Assembly (NCBI GenBank): GCA_014905825.1
Contig: JACGCN010000045.1
Span: 62,001 to 126,000, forward strand
DNA: 64,000 nt
Direction of reading: 5' to 3'
Origin: Lyophyllum atratum
Taxonomy: Eukaryota; Basidiomycota; Agaricomycetes; Agaricales; Lyophyllaceae
The notes below the pieces were generated by a model. It was not told where the DNA came from. It saw nothing but the letters and a program-made list of their open reading frames with translations, and did no database searches. The first letter of the stretch is position 1. Every line of letters begins with the position of its first letter. Shown here in pieces: positions 24,343-34,667 of the stretch. The translations under genes and the position numbers were made by a program.

Positions 24343-24849
24343 ATGGAGGCATCATCAGGGGCTGAACACTCAGTCTCGCTGCGTGGTCGTTTCCGTGAGG
24401 ATACACTATTGATGGACCTCGTAAGGTTTGTCGCCTCTAAAAAATTTGGGACCATCTCTGATATCGTTTGGCGTTATGCAGAGGCATATCACTTGGATGC
24501 TGAAACGCCACCTCACGCCGACGACCCTTCAGTACCATTGTGGCTTCGTGATCATGAAGGTGCGTGCCTTTTTCATGCGTTTTTGGTAGTATCCCTAACG
24601 AATGTCCAGGCCCAAATTAATGGCAAAGTGACACTGAAGTCCCTCTTTTCTGAAGCAGAATTGAGACCTTTCTCGAACGTTATCCTGAATATGAAGTTAT
24701 ATCAGCAAATCGCGCATCTGTCGGGCCTACCCAACTCCGTCATCGACATCTTCTATCTCTACCCATCCAAGTTTGACGACGCGATTTGGCATCACCTCCC
24801 GCTCACTGCTGAAATGAACGTAGGTGCTCGCGATAGCTTCATGAACTAG
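24343..24849 (+). CDS. hypothetical open frame, possibly part of a broken gene
   Basis: An open frame of 168 aa starts MEASSGAEHSVSLRG and has ordinary amino-acid composition (LVRFVASKKFGTISDIVWRYAEAYH, TLKSLFSEAELRPFSNVILN). A possible intron is seen near 24560-24609 (gtgcgt...tccag). I do not recognise a family. It ends at a stop immediately in front of the oxygenase-like segment at 24850, in the same frame, so the two could once have been one gene. It could equally be chance. Confidence 0.3.
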   Translation: MEASSGAEHSVSLRGRFREDTLLMDLVRFVASKKFGTISDIVWRYAEAYHLDAETPPHADDPSVPLWLRDHEGACLFHAFLVVSLTNVQAQINGKVTLKSLFSEAELRPFSNVILNMKLYQQIAHLSGLPNSVIDIFYLYPSKFDDAIWHHLPLTAEMNVGARDSFMN

Positions 24850-25113
24850 ATGGAGGAACATCATCGCGTCGACGTTCGTAACTTGTCTAATCCAATTATG
24901 CGCTGGTCTCCGAATCATGCTGGAGACTGGATCGACATTCCTGTCGTTGAGGGCGGTGTAGTCTGCAATATTGGTGAGTTCCAGTGATTGCCCAACCTCT
25001 TATCCGACGTTGAATTACTTTGCACGACAGCTATACAACTTACGCACCTCGCAGGAAAGCTAGTTGCGAGGACACATAGAATAAAAACTCTCAGGATAGA
25101 CGATGGCAGGTAG
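24850..25113 (+). pseudogene. relic of a 2-oxoglutarate/Fe(II) oxygenase C-terminus
   Basis: The frame from 24850 contains GDWIDIPVVEGGVVCNIG. This matches the strand pattern W-hydrophobic-PVxGxxVxNIGD of isopenicillin-N-synthase-like dioxygenases. A GT..AG intron (24974-25054) then joins to KLVARTHRIKTLRID and a stop at 25111. In the family this position reads roughly ARWSNGxYKSTLHRV and holds the second iron-binding histidine; here the histidine is replaced (KTLRID). The upstream HxD iron motif is not found. I interpret it as a decayed fragment. Confidence 0.45.
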
Positions 25114-25853
25114 AGATGATCAATCATTCATATCCTGAACGCTTGTTCAGCTGAACGCTCACACCAGTCATAGATGCACTCCCACCTTTCGAAACGGCGA
25201 TGCAAACCTATACCTTCTTACTTTTCGGAACTGCAGAAGCCAACCCTTCAATAGTAGCCCAGAGTATAACCTAAGAGGTCCGGCGGTGTATATAGTTTGC
25301 AAGCCCACCTCGACTGGGTAAGCAGTCACTCGTGCCACGTAAGGACACCCCGTTCCTATACACGACATCGACGACTACCGATGCCGCTTTCCTTTTAGGA
25401 TCCAGGAACGACGCATGAAGCCTATATCGGGCAATTGTTTCGCCTCTTTACAGTATGCGCGTCAAATAGCCTGAAGCCAGCTCCGTTTTTACGTCCTAAG
25501 TGGTGATGTTGTGGTAACGGAAAATAACATCCCTTGTCCGAGTCGCTCGCTCCGGATACACAATCCCATGGGTGTGTTGCCGCGATCCATGTCAATGGAT
25601 GGCGAGTCTATGAATGTTTAGCTCGCTCCGAGTCCCGTCTCTTCTTCACCATGATACACATATCCGGCAACGGTGACCCTGGACTGATTCGCATGCCGGG
25701 TACCCCGGCATCCATAACTGCAAAAAGAAGAGTGGCAAAAAAGCTGGATGCTGAAGACCGAACCGCCGGCTTCTCGAGTCTAACCCCTTACACAACCTTC
25801 CTTCGAAACCTTGCTTGGGCAACGCGAAACCATGGTAATCGGCCTTCCAGTGT

Positions 25854-25862
25854 TTATATAAA
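25854..25862 (+). promoter_or_regulatory. TATA box of the kinase C-lobe gene
   Basis: The run tttatataaaag at about 25853-25864 lies roughly 50-60 bp before the ATG at 25913. It argues that transcription starts here and that the protein lacks a kinase N-lobe from the outset. Confidence 0.55.
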
Positions 25863-25912
25863 AGATTTCCTCAATATGCTTCGTCCTGCTTGCTGTCTCT
25901 CTGCTTACACCA

Positions 25913-27127
25913 ATGGCTTCACCTTGGACGCGACTCTCCCGGCGGTTCAAGAAAATTGCGCAAAACATCAAGACCCTTGCTTGCCGAATAGCACCAGCAC
26001 GCCATCAGCACCTCTCTACGGTCCCCGCCATCCCTGCATCCCGCGTTGAAGAGGACCAACTTAGCACGCGCGGGTGGAGCGCGTCGGATGTAGGAGAGCG
26101 GTACTCCTCAGTGGCTGATCTTCGAGCGCACATCGGGTTGGGCCAGCTTCCCATCCAAGTTGTGAAGCTTATCGCGAGGGATGTTCTTCGCGGGCTCGAG
26201 AACCTGCACGAAGCACGTGGGATTGCGCATGGCGGTACGTCCTCTTTTCGCTACATCTTCGTGCGGATCATTTCATGCAGATGTGGACGTTGCGTCCTTT
26301 GCTTTGTTGGATGTAGTACTCTGCCTCAACAATATCATGCTGTCTTCTCGAGACATGCGCGCGTTGGTGTCCCAACTTTCGGCAGAACAGCCATCTCTTC
26401 TTCGGTCCGAGGCGTCTTTCGAGACCATGTTCCTAGACGTGAACAGCATGTTGACATCGACCTCACAACCGGTGTTTACACTATCAAGCGTGGAAGCTGG
26501 TGAGTTGGTCTCTCGTTGGTTTGTGACCCAACTCTGATCGCGATACGACGGAAGAAGGACAAGGCCTGCGAAGCGTCATGGAAGGGCGCGCGTTGCGGGC
26601 TCCAGAAATCATCATGGGCGCACCACACGAATCGAGCGCCGATATTTGGACTCTTGGATGCCTGGTACGTCGACCGCTCATCTCTTCGCTTTGGGGCTGA
26701 CAAGAGACGTGCCCGCAGATTTACGAACTCCTCACCGGCGAAAGCCTCTTCGATCCACAGTTCCAAACGCTCGATCTGGGGCTCACATCGGAAGAGTCGC
26801 ACCTCATCCAAATGATCGAGATATTTGGACCGTTTCACCCAGAGATGCTCGATGCCTGTCCAAAGGCTGACCAATGGTTTACGGATACATGTAAGAATTT
26901 TGGATTGCACGAATACGAGACGCACAGTTCTGATCGGGCATGCAGGCACGCTGCGAATCGAAACGACCTATTATCCGGTGACGCTCGAGACGATCCTCCA
27001 AGCGCGCATCGAGGCAGATGATGTTGCGTCGACAGCCGCTTTCCTCGAGGTGGTTCTTCAGCTGGATCCTAAGGAGCGGTTCAACGCTCGAGACTTGATC
27101 AATCATCCATGGTTTATGAGCTGCTAG
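25913..27127 (+). CDS. truncated SRPK-like protein kinase, predicted inactive
   Basis: Five exons join in phase: 25913-26234, 26281-26499 (or 26317-26499), 26564-26664, 26719-26890, 26946-27127, giving 331 (or 319) aa. The C-lobe of a fungal SRPK-like kinase is clear: LRAHIGLGQLPIQVVKLIARDVLRGLENLHEARGIAHG, then [51 protein letters not shown] and FLEVVLQLDPKERFNARDLINHPWF. There is no glycine-rich loop and no VAVK lysine: the N-terminus is a short basic leader. The catalytic loop reads HGVLCLNNIML with the second acceptor, losing the aspartate, or carries a 12-residue insertion with the first. No DFG is found before the APE motif. It is phase-intact with its own TATA box, so a pseudokinase or a young pseudogene are both possible. 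Confidence 0.7.
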
Positions 27128-27404
27128 ATTATCCCTACTATAGCTGGGCGAACATGGATCACTACCGATTCCTGAGCTCGGAATAATTGACTGCCTGACC
27201 TCATAGTTTTATACTAGCTTCCGAAGTATTAGAATAATATTCACATATAGATATTTGACGATATGTAGTCCAAGTCAGCATCCGAATTTTCAAAGCACCC
27301 ACCCCACAAAGATAAGATATACAATCAGGCCCGCCGTCCTGCAGCACACACAAGGGAAATACAAGCAACACAAGACAGAATCGTTACTTTCGGCGTCTTC
27401 ACTC

Positions 27405-28910
27405 TCACGACTTGAACCTCAGCATATCCCAAATCGCGCTCGTCTTCATCGGCTCCTCTCTTTTCTCGATCCACAGCTCCGATGCGTCGACCACCCCACC
27501 GAGGCGCTTCCTCTCCTTCTGGCGAGTCCAAACGACCGACACCTGGGGCTGGTACACGAGCTTGGCCCGCTGCAGGAAGGGGTATGCGCGGATGAGGAGG
27601 GCAAGGAACATCTTCGCGACGGTCGCGCCCCAGCTGTCCGTGAGGCGTGGCACGCCCGTCTGCACGCTGATCTGTATGCTTGTCAGACCACGGTGGACCT
27701 TGGCGATGGCGAGCACGGAGGAGAGGCAGTCGATGTCCACGGCGACGCCTGAGATGGCCAGGTGCTTGAGGGATGGGAACGTCGTGTGGATTGTCTTGAG
27801 CAGCGAGCCGTCCAGGCTGTCGACTTTGCAGGAGAGGGATTCGATTGCGTTCGCTAGGCCGACGAGGGTCGTGCAGAGGTCGTTGGGCTGTGCGGTGAGA
27901 GAGAACTCGACGTCGGTAACATCGCGGTCACGCGTGAACCAGGGTGCATAGGTCCGGGGACCATGATATGATCGTAGATTCGGAAGGACGTTCGGCGGCA
28001 AGTATCCCATTGGAGGTAGGTGGGTGTTTCCGATCGCCATATATAACGAGAGCTCTTGTACGGCCGGACAGCATTCCAAGGTAGGAATGAACAATGGTGA
28101 TGCGACGCAACTGACGGGTATTTGCAGAACGGAGAGGGACGGCGGAGGAGGCGTTTCGGTGATCGCGAAAAGGATATCGTTGCCGGGCCCAGCGAGAATA
28201 CGTTTGAGCTTCCGAGGCTGCAAAAATAGTGCTAAGAAGCGAGAATTTCTGAAATGATCCTGCGAGTTGTAGGGATAGTCGAAAATCAGTGACTCTAGCG
28301 GAAGCAAGGAAAAATCGGGAAAGTCCTCAGGTCCGCAGGTCACTGTGCAGGATTGCAGCTCGAGATCCTTGAGTTGGGGTAGACGGGTGAGAGCCGACAA
28401 GTGGGCCTTCGTGAACATGACATCGTGGCAAACGAGTCTGCGTAGGTTGATGAGGGATGGGAGGGCGGTGAAAATGGTGTCAATGAGATCGCTGTCAGCT
28501 GTTAGTGGTGTCCGGGGTCCTTCGCCACGTGGAGTGTCCAAAAGGGTCGGCGCCGAAGGGATTAACCGCATTTCCGTCATCGCGCTCGCCAGATGAGGGT
28601 GACGCAACACAGCCAACCGTGCACGGCTGTTCGTTGGGTGGGTGTCTCGTCGAATATTGGTTGATTGTGGTGTGGAGGTGTGGAGACGAATGATGAAGAG
28701 TTTGAAGAGAATGGGCTGGGCGACCCAACGAAGGGTACTGCAGGTACGTGTAATTGCTCGTATGGATGGTGCGCCCGTATATGACAAGATTTCTAGCCAC
28801 AACTCGATGGGTAGCGTGATATCACCTGACTTTTGTGTCGGTGATGAAGGCGCCCGCAAACTTGTCGCGTCAAGGAGTGTCGAAGAGAGTTCTTGGCTAA
28901 TGGAAACCAT
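27405..28910 (-). CDS. F-box/LRR-like protein
   Basis: A single uninterrupted frame of 501 aa starts MVSISQELSSTLLDATSLRA. The F-box is at about residues 30-70 (ITLPIELWLEILSYTGAPSIRAITRTCSTLRWVAQPILFK). The rest is an irregular leucine-rich region with repeated LxxLxxL strands (LINLRRLVCHDV, LPQLKDLELQSCTV, LLPLESLIFDYP, LKRILAGPG, FPSLKHLAISGV). This is the usual layout of the expanded Agaricomycete F-box family, probable SCF ubiquitin-ligase adaptors with unknown targets. No introns are needed, which is common in this subfamily. The 28911-29706 region upstream contains no recognisable gene. Confidence 0.85.
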   Translation of the reverse strand: MVSISQELSSTLLDATSLRAPSSPTQKSGDITLPIELWLEILSYTGAPSIRAITRTCSTLRWVAQPILFKLFIIRLHTSTPQSTNIRRDTHPTNSRARLAVLRHPHLASAMTEMRLIPSAPTLLDTPRGEGPRTPLTADSDLIDTIFTALPSLINLRRLVCHDVMFTKAHLSALTRLPQLKDLELQSCTVTCGPEDFPDFSLLPLESLIFDYPYNSQDHFRNSRFLALFLQPRKLKRILAGPGNDILFAITETPPPPSLSVLQIPVSCVASPLFIPTLECCPAVQELSLYMAIGNTHLPPMGYLPPNVLPNLRSYHGPRTYAPWFTRDRDVTDVEFSLTAQPNDLCTTLVGLANAIESLSCKVDSLDGSLLKTIHTTFPSLKHLAISGVAVDIDCLSSVLAIAKVHRGLTSIQISVQTGVPRLTDSWGATVAKMFLALLIRAYPFLQRAKLVYQPQVSVVWTRQKERKRLGGVVDASELWIEKREEPMKTSAIWDMLRFKS

Positions 28911-29706
28911 TGTCGTCCGAAAAATATATGTTGGACTGGGCTGCGAGACCTCACGTCAGTCTTCTGGCTCGGCCAAGTGAATCCTAGTCGCGACAACTCA
29001 CCGAGAAGTGGATAGCACAGAAACTGCTACTACAATGTGCCGAAAAACGGGTACTTTTCTGGGTTGGATGTGGACAACGACCAGTCGTCAACTATGGGGT
29101 GATATACAAAGTGGAATGGACAGAATGAGTGCCTTTAAGGCCATCGAGGTCCGCCCGTGCATAACGTATGTGATCATTATTATTGTTTGCATCTGTATCA
29201 AGTCGGAACCATTATGATGCAATGTTGCGAAACTTCTCTTGGATTCTTCGGATCCTCCTGTCGGTGTCACCGCTTTCTCCTTCTGCGAGGCTCTATCTCG
29301 TCTACAGACACAACCTCTCTCTACCATAATCCACGTTCGTTGAGTATAAGGACATTGAACTCAGGTATTCTTCCACAGAACACGTTACATACAGCCTTTC
29401 CAGGGCAGACTTGCCGACAACGATGCGCCAAGCTCTCGCCAATGCCGAGCCGGAACTTGAGCGGAATCTAGTGCACGCATCTCAAACATGTTCTTAATTC
29501 TCATCCCTGGTGAGCAATGGAAACTTCGTGTCTTACCTTCAGCGAGTCAAATGGTGTGCATATGTACAAGGGCCATCTCAATTCTCATGCCTCTACGCCC
29601 GACTCGCACATGAGTAGAGCCCACTTTCCACCAAGCTACTTGTGTCAAGCACCCCAGATCACCCCACAACTATATATATCCGACGTAAATCAAGGCCCTA
29701 CAAGAA

Positions 29707-30840
29707 TCACTCTCCATTGGGGAGGTTCGGCAAAGGGAAGTCCACCTCCATGTGTTCAGTCTGGGGTAGATGTCAGCACCAAAGGTGATTAGCGAACACG
29801 TCAAGCAAGCTCTATTTGTTTCAAAGACACGCACATAATGCCTGAAATGGACCGTCTTCCCAACACGCGTGATCTCTTCGACTTCACTCGCTTCAAGGAG
29901 GTTCGGCAGCTTCGCGACCTCCGCCAATCCCTTGATCCGGTCGGCGTTACCGCTAGCCGTGACTGCCACCACCCCCCGTGCGCGGGTCCAAAGAAGCAGC
30001 ACCGTCGCGAGGTCGACGTTCTCCCCGGTCGCCTTGGTCAGACGCTCGGCGATGCGTTCGAGGACGGGCTTGAGGGGGCCCCCGGTCTTATGACGAAGGA
30101 TCGGGGTCAGGGGCCCGTAGGATTCTGTGACGATGCCATGCTTGGCTTGCAGATCCAGGACAGGCTGCAGGTGCGCAAGCGTGTAGGGGTGATACTCGAT
30201 CTAAAAGCGATTACGGCGCATTCAGGTCGGAATTTGATTTGACATCTCAAAATGGGGGTGCTCACCTGATTGACCACGGGTATGAACTTTGCGTCCTGCA
30301 GAACGGCTTCGAGGTCCTGCACCCGGAAGTTGCTGACGCCGATACTCTTGAGCTTTCCCTCGCTCTTGAGCTCCTCGAATATCTTCCACAGCGCTTTCAC
30401 CTCCCCGGGCGGAGCCACGAAAGGGTTATGTACGAGGAATAGGTCCGGGATGAAGCCCAGCTTCCTGATCGATTCCTCGACTGAAGCGCGGACCTGATCT
30501 AAAGGAACAGGCTTGCCGTCCTTTGAGGTGGAAACTGCATTGCAGAACAGAGCAGCGAGGTATGACGCGATCGTTAGCTCGAGATCTCGGGTACAGAATG
30601 GGGCGACGTGCGTTTGCTAGTGACATATATCTCATCCTTCGGGACAGAAGATTCAGCGACGACCTGGCCAGTCGCTTCCTCCGTACCATAGATCTGCGCA
30701 GTGTCGATGTGGCGTATGCCTGTTGCCAAGGCCTGTCTGCCGCCCTCGACTGGGACCTTGTTAGCCTGGCCAGAGCCGTTGCCCCACGCAAGCCAAGGGA
30801 TGGAGGTGCCGTCGAGAAGTTGAACAGAAGGGGTGGACAT
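29707..30840 (-). CDS. aldo-keto reductase
   Basis: Four exons on the minus strand give 305 aa: 30840-30612, 30534-30266, 30200-29835, 29760-29707. The AKR tetrad can be traced: Asp and Tyr in [15 protein letters not shown], Lys in IYVTSK, His in DLFLVHNPF. Later come [40 protein letters not shown] and a nucleotide-binding end ([16 protein letters not shown]). Exon 1 can be joined in frame to exon 2 only through a GC donor (gcacgt at 30611 downward) and the acceptor before 30534; this restores YVTSKLSTSKDG as in relatives. The enzyme should reduce carbonyls with NADPH in the cytosol. A role beside the A-T-R reductase 14 kb away is only a guess. Confidence 0.88.
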
Positions 30841-31235
30841 GGTTGTTGAGGATGGGGGTTATCCACGGTGATTGACGTCGAGGTTTTTGTAATCCATGGA
30901 TGAGAGTTTTCGAGGCTGCACGGCCCGGGTGACAAGTACGGGACCGAATTCTGGTTTGTGGGGAGGTGGAAGATGGCGATATGATTAGACGTCATTATTA
31001 GCAAGCGCCCATGTGCTCCATGATCGATGGCGGACAAACGATGGCTTTAGGATGGGTAGAAGATACAATGCACCTGCACGATTGCGGCAGATCTGGGGGA
31101 ATGTAGGGGGGATTAAGAGTATATCAGTCTTTGCCTACTCATCATAAGCAAAAACCGGTCAAGGTGTTGAGCTCGAGAGGGAGAAGGCTGGATTGACGTC
31201 ACAGCTATTATCAATGTCTATTTTTGTCACTCTGG

Positions 31236-31340
31236 TCAGGCTTTTCGTCGAGTAAAATGCCCTGGAGACTTGAACTCATGGTAGAGGCGATGGAACCGAA
31301 AGTTTCTTGTTTTATCCCAACAGCTTGGTGAGAAATGGTG
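31236..31340 (-). pseudogene. 5'-end fragment of the neighbouring membrane-protein gene
   Basis: The stretch cttttcgtcgagtaaaatgccctggagacttgaactcatg closely matches the start region of the intact gene near 33167-33210 (cttttcgtcgagataaatggcctggggacttggactcatg), and similarity continues about 70 bases into the upstream sequence. It is the first codons and leader of a further copy with the body missing. Confidence 0.65.
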
Positions 31341-31637
31341 ATCCAAATGGGATGTACTTAGGTCTCTCGAACGAAGTAGAATCGGGTACACGAATCTGGT
31401 CGCGTGGCATCGCGTCTTTGATGTCATGGTCCATGCGGCTAACCTTGCCGACAACCGAGCGAGAGCATCTATCTTCGCCAGGACCGTGACGTCGCCAAGA
31501 TGGTTCTTGAAGCCAGTACATAGGGAAGCAAGTTGTCATAAGAAGAGACGATGAAGGAAAACCAGAGTACAGGTCATTAATAGACAGTATGGGCAATGCG
31601 TAAGAGTGTATTGGCAACCTACTTGGCCATCTGCACT

Positions 31638-33206
31638 TCACAACTTCAAGGTCGCGGGGGACAAAGAAGTGTGGATGCTGATTTTCCCCAGTAATCCCTC
31701 CTCATTGCCCGACCACCAGGTACTTCCCGAGACCATCCCTCCCACGACTCTTATGTCAATTTTCCGCTTCCTCTCCTTCCCTGCAGGATCCTCCACTTCG
31801 GCGTCGAAAATGAGTTCCGGACGCTTCAGCGATGTCGCCACACTGAACGTGCCTTCAAAGGTCTTGTGAAGCTCCACGCGAGCAGGCGCAAGGGAGGTAT
31901 GAGCATCGAGAAGAAGGACTGAGTCCACGGGTGCTTCGGAGACAACGAGGTCGAGAGGAGCGTTCGAAGTGGAGCCGAAAACCTGGAATCTGCCTCCAGT
32001 CTCCTTGGCTGACTCGAGGGTTAGAGCTCCTTTGATACCTCTAAGAATGAAAAGAAAATGAGTCAAGGAAACGATCGATTTGAGCCTCGAAAGGACTAAC
32101 GAGTTGCTTGTGTACATCGACAGATCGGTGACAGCCTTCTCGTCATCGTTGTGAAGATTCACCATGACGTTGATGAGAGCGTTCGAAGTCTGTAGTTTGA
32201 GGGACGATGTGACGTTGAAGCTTCCACTGATGGGGCTGTTGCGCGTCTCGATGACAGCGTTCTCTGCTCCCAAGGACTAAAAGAATGTTTTGTAAAACAG
32301 TATAGATTTCTTGATAGCTGTGACTAACCGTTACACTGATGGGCGTGTTCGCCGTCCTGAGTTTGAAGTTATCGAAATAGACAAAACGTTCGAGGTCACC
32401 GATATCATGTACGAATAAGGGCGCATCAGTTTCGAAGCTCTTCACCTGGAGAACAGAGCCATCCTTCGGTTTGGGAAGGTAAAGGGTTGCCGTAAACGAA
32501 ACAGCATTGCGCCTCGACCACTCCGCGCCCTTCATATCGCATGATCAGTAACTAGCTTTTACAATGTGAGAGGAAAGGCCAGCTCACGAAGATCCCAAGG
32601 CCGTTCTCTCCATCATCGCGTTTGATAGTGCAAACCTTGACGCTGTCGATAGCTTCTTGCAACCGATAGCGCGCTTCCACCGCCACTTTCACGTTGTCAC
32701 TGTCGCTGCCATACCTGAGCTTCACAGATCCCGATGCCATGCCTCGTGCGAGGAAGAAGAGCTTCTCCGACGAAATCGGTAGCTCGAAACTAGCAAAAGC
32801 GGTGAAGGGCTCTCGGGCGGTGGCGAAGTGCCTCCCTTGGAGACGAGAATCGCCCTCCCAACCCGCACAATCCTCGAGGGTGACGTCAGGAGGGATAGGC
32901 AAATCCATTACAGAAAATGCGGGCTAAGCGTTGGGGATAGCAGATCAGCACTGAGATTATGTATATAGAAGGTAGAAGAACGATGCGCACCCCAAGCCTT
33001 ACGAAGGAAGGAGGCCGATTGCGACGGTGGTCCCTGACCAGCACGAAGGCCAGCCAGGTGAACAGAATAGCGCAAAATATTCTGAACCTACGGACGCATC
33101 GAGACCGCCTCGGAACAGGGGTGGGCTCAGGGTCGTTGTGCGTAGGGAGCGCCGTCTGCTTGTCAGACTTTTCGTCGAGATAAATGGCCTGGGGACTTGG
33201 ACTCAT
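31638..33206 (-). CDS. single-pass membrane protein of an Agaricomycete family (DUF7330-like)
   Basis: Five exons join in phase: 33206-32991, 32923-32588, 32529-32329, 32276-32101, 32040-31638, giving 443 aa. The N-terminal ~45 residues are hydrophilic (MSPSPQAIYLDEKSDK, basic RRSRCVRRFR), followed by one hydrophobic segment FRIFCAILFTWLAFVLV. The remaining 380 residues are beta-rich without catalytic signatures (VKLRYGSDSDNVKVAVEARYRL, SNALINVMVNLHNDDEKAVTDLSMYTSN, APLDLVVSEAPVDSVLLLDAHTS). This is a type II membrane topology with a large lumenal or external domain. It resembles the uncharacterised DUF7330 group, but that assignment is from memory. Broken copies lie on both sides (31236, 33290-33820, 34020-34140). 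Confidence 0.8.
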
Positions 33207-33289
33207 GATAGAAAGGAGGGAAGTGACGAAATTCCGATCCCACGTATTTCTGGTTTTATCCTCCAGTGTGAGATTGGTGATGGGGTGTA

Positions 33290-33820
33290 GGTCTTCACAA
33301 GATTTGACGCCATCTGGATTTCCGCAGCAGGGCGCTTTTGACTAATGTCCGCAGCCAATTTCCCCGTAAGTACGTGACGGGGAATCATCAAAGATCCGTG
33401 GTCACTTGCGTATCGAATCTCCACAACACCCTCATCCATGCCCCGCGCGAGGACGAGGAGCTTATCAGATGAGATCGGTAAGTCAAAACTAGCGAAAGCG
33501 CTGAATGGCCATTGGGCGGCGAGTGGCTCTCGGGCGTCAAAGTATCCACCTATGGGACGACGATCGCTCTTTCACCACTGCGCAGTATTCGAGCATGATG
33601 TCAGGAGGGATAGACCATATGATGACAGAAACCGCGTGTGGGCCTCCTGTATACGAGGTAAGGATCGAAACTGCGCATAGAGAAAGCAGAGCAATATAAC
33701 GCACTTGCTTTACACTGAGAGTCATCAAGAAATTGGGAGGCCAGAAGCGACGGTGTTCCGCGAGTGAGGAGGAAGGAGACACAAACTGTAAACCTACGGA
33801 CCCATCGAGACAAGGCTGGT
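33290..33820 (-). pseudogene. broken paralogue of the membrane-protein gene
   Basis: The minus strand encodes pieces collinear with the intact gene at 31638-33206. IPPDIMLEYCAVVKERSS corresponds to IPPDVTLEDCAGWEGDSR. The next piece, ending LLVLARGMDEGVVEIRYASDHG, corresponds to LFFLARGMASGSVKLRYGSDS. Frames change between them and the C-terminal half is missing, so this is a degraded tandem duplicate. Confidence 0.75.
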
Positions 33821-34019
33821 CCGCGGGTTTGACTGCGCAGAAGCCAGCCTGACCGTACCCGATAGGGAGTAATCAGAGATCCACAGATTGATTATTGTCA
33901 GGGAAGCTCTGTAGTATTAAATAGCGCAGCCAAGTCGTGGTCTGGAGGAGAACTCGTTCCTGGGAAACTATAGAAATTTTTTGTTAAGCGAATGTCATGT
34001 GGTCGGCCGAGAGCATACG

Positions 34020-34140
34020 CCGGCTACTCAAAGATAGCCTGCTCGGACTGACGATGGTCGTCCTCCCAATCCGCCCAGTCCTCAAGCACGACGTCGAGGG
34101 AACCTTCAGTCCATCAAGGAGATCGTGTCGACTTGCGCGA
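34020..34140 (-). pseudogene. third fragment of the membrane-protein family
   Basis: The minus strand reads SLDVVLEDWADWEDDHRQ, matching DVTLEDCAGWEGDSRLQ of the intact gene. Only about 40 codons are recognisable. It marks the outer end of the duplicated array. Confidence 0.6.
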
Positions 34141-34667
34141 ATGCTTTCTGCGAACGGTTGTGGCGAGGTATGTGAACGCTAAGGAGAGTGGTCATGGTTT
34201 GAAGAAGTCATGAAGATGATCAGCGAAGTTTAGTTCAGAATATGGTCGGCGGTTGACTCGCCTGCGGACCGGAGGAGGAGAAGTATATTATACTGGCCAG
34301 GTCCCCAGTCGGAACAACCAGTTCCGAAAGTGCGTTTCGAAATTCAACTCGGTTCTGAGCAGTCTTAATTGAATTCGCATTCGCAGTTATCGTCAGCAGG
34401 GATCGTTCCGGAACTCAAATTAGAATGCTTCATAGCTCATGGGCACACGAAGAAGGTAGAATGCAGGAAAGGAAACTTTTATTTGTACCTGGGTAGGGGA
34501 TTGTGTGGCTACCGTATTGTACGTAGGTATCTATGTATAAGGCAGTGGAATGATAAGGAAGACTATGAGTCGTACAAGTATGTGTTGGATGTATCATGAA
34601 CGCAAACAAAGCAACCCAAAATCTCGTCAGAAGAACGAACCCAAACCCTGCCTGTCTAACGCCAAGC

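Noticed and set aside
30426..31037. 203-codon minus-strand frame covering the aldo-keto reductase start
   Set aside because: It is in another frame than the conserved AKR sequence and overlaps exons 1 and 2 of that gene.
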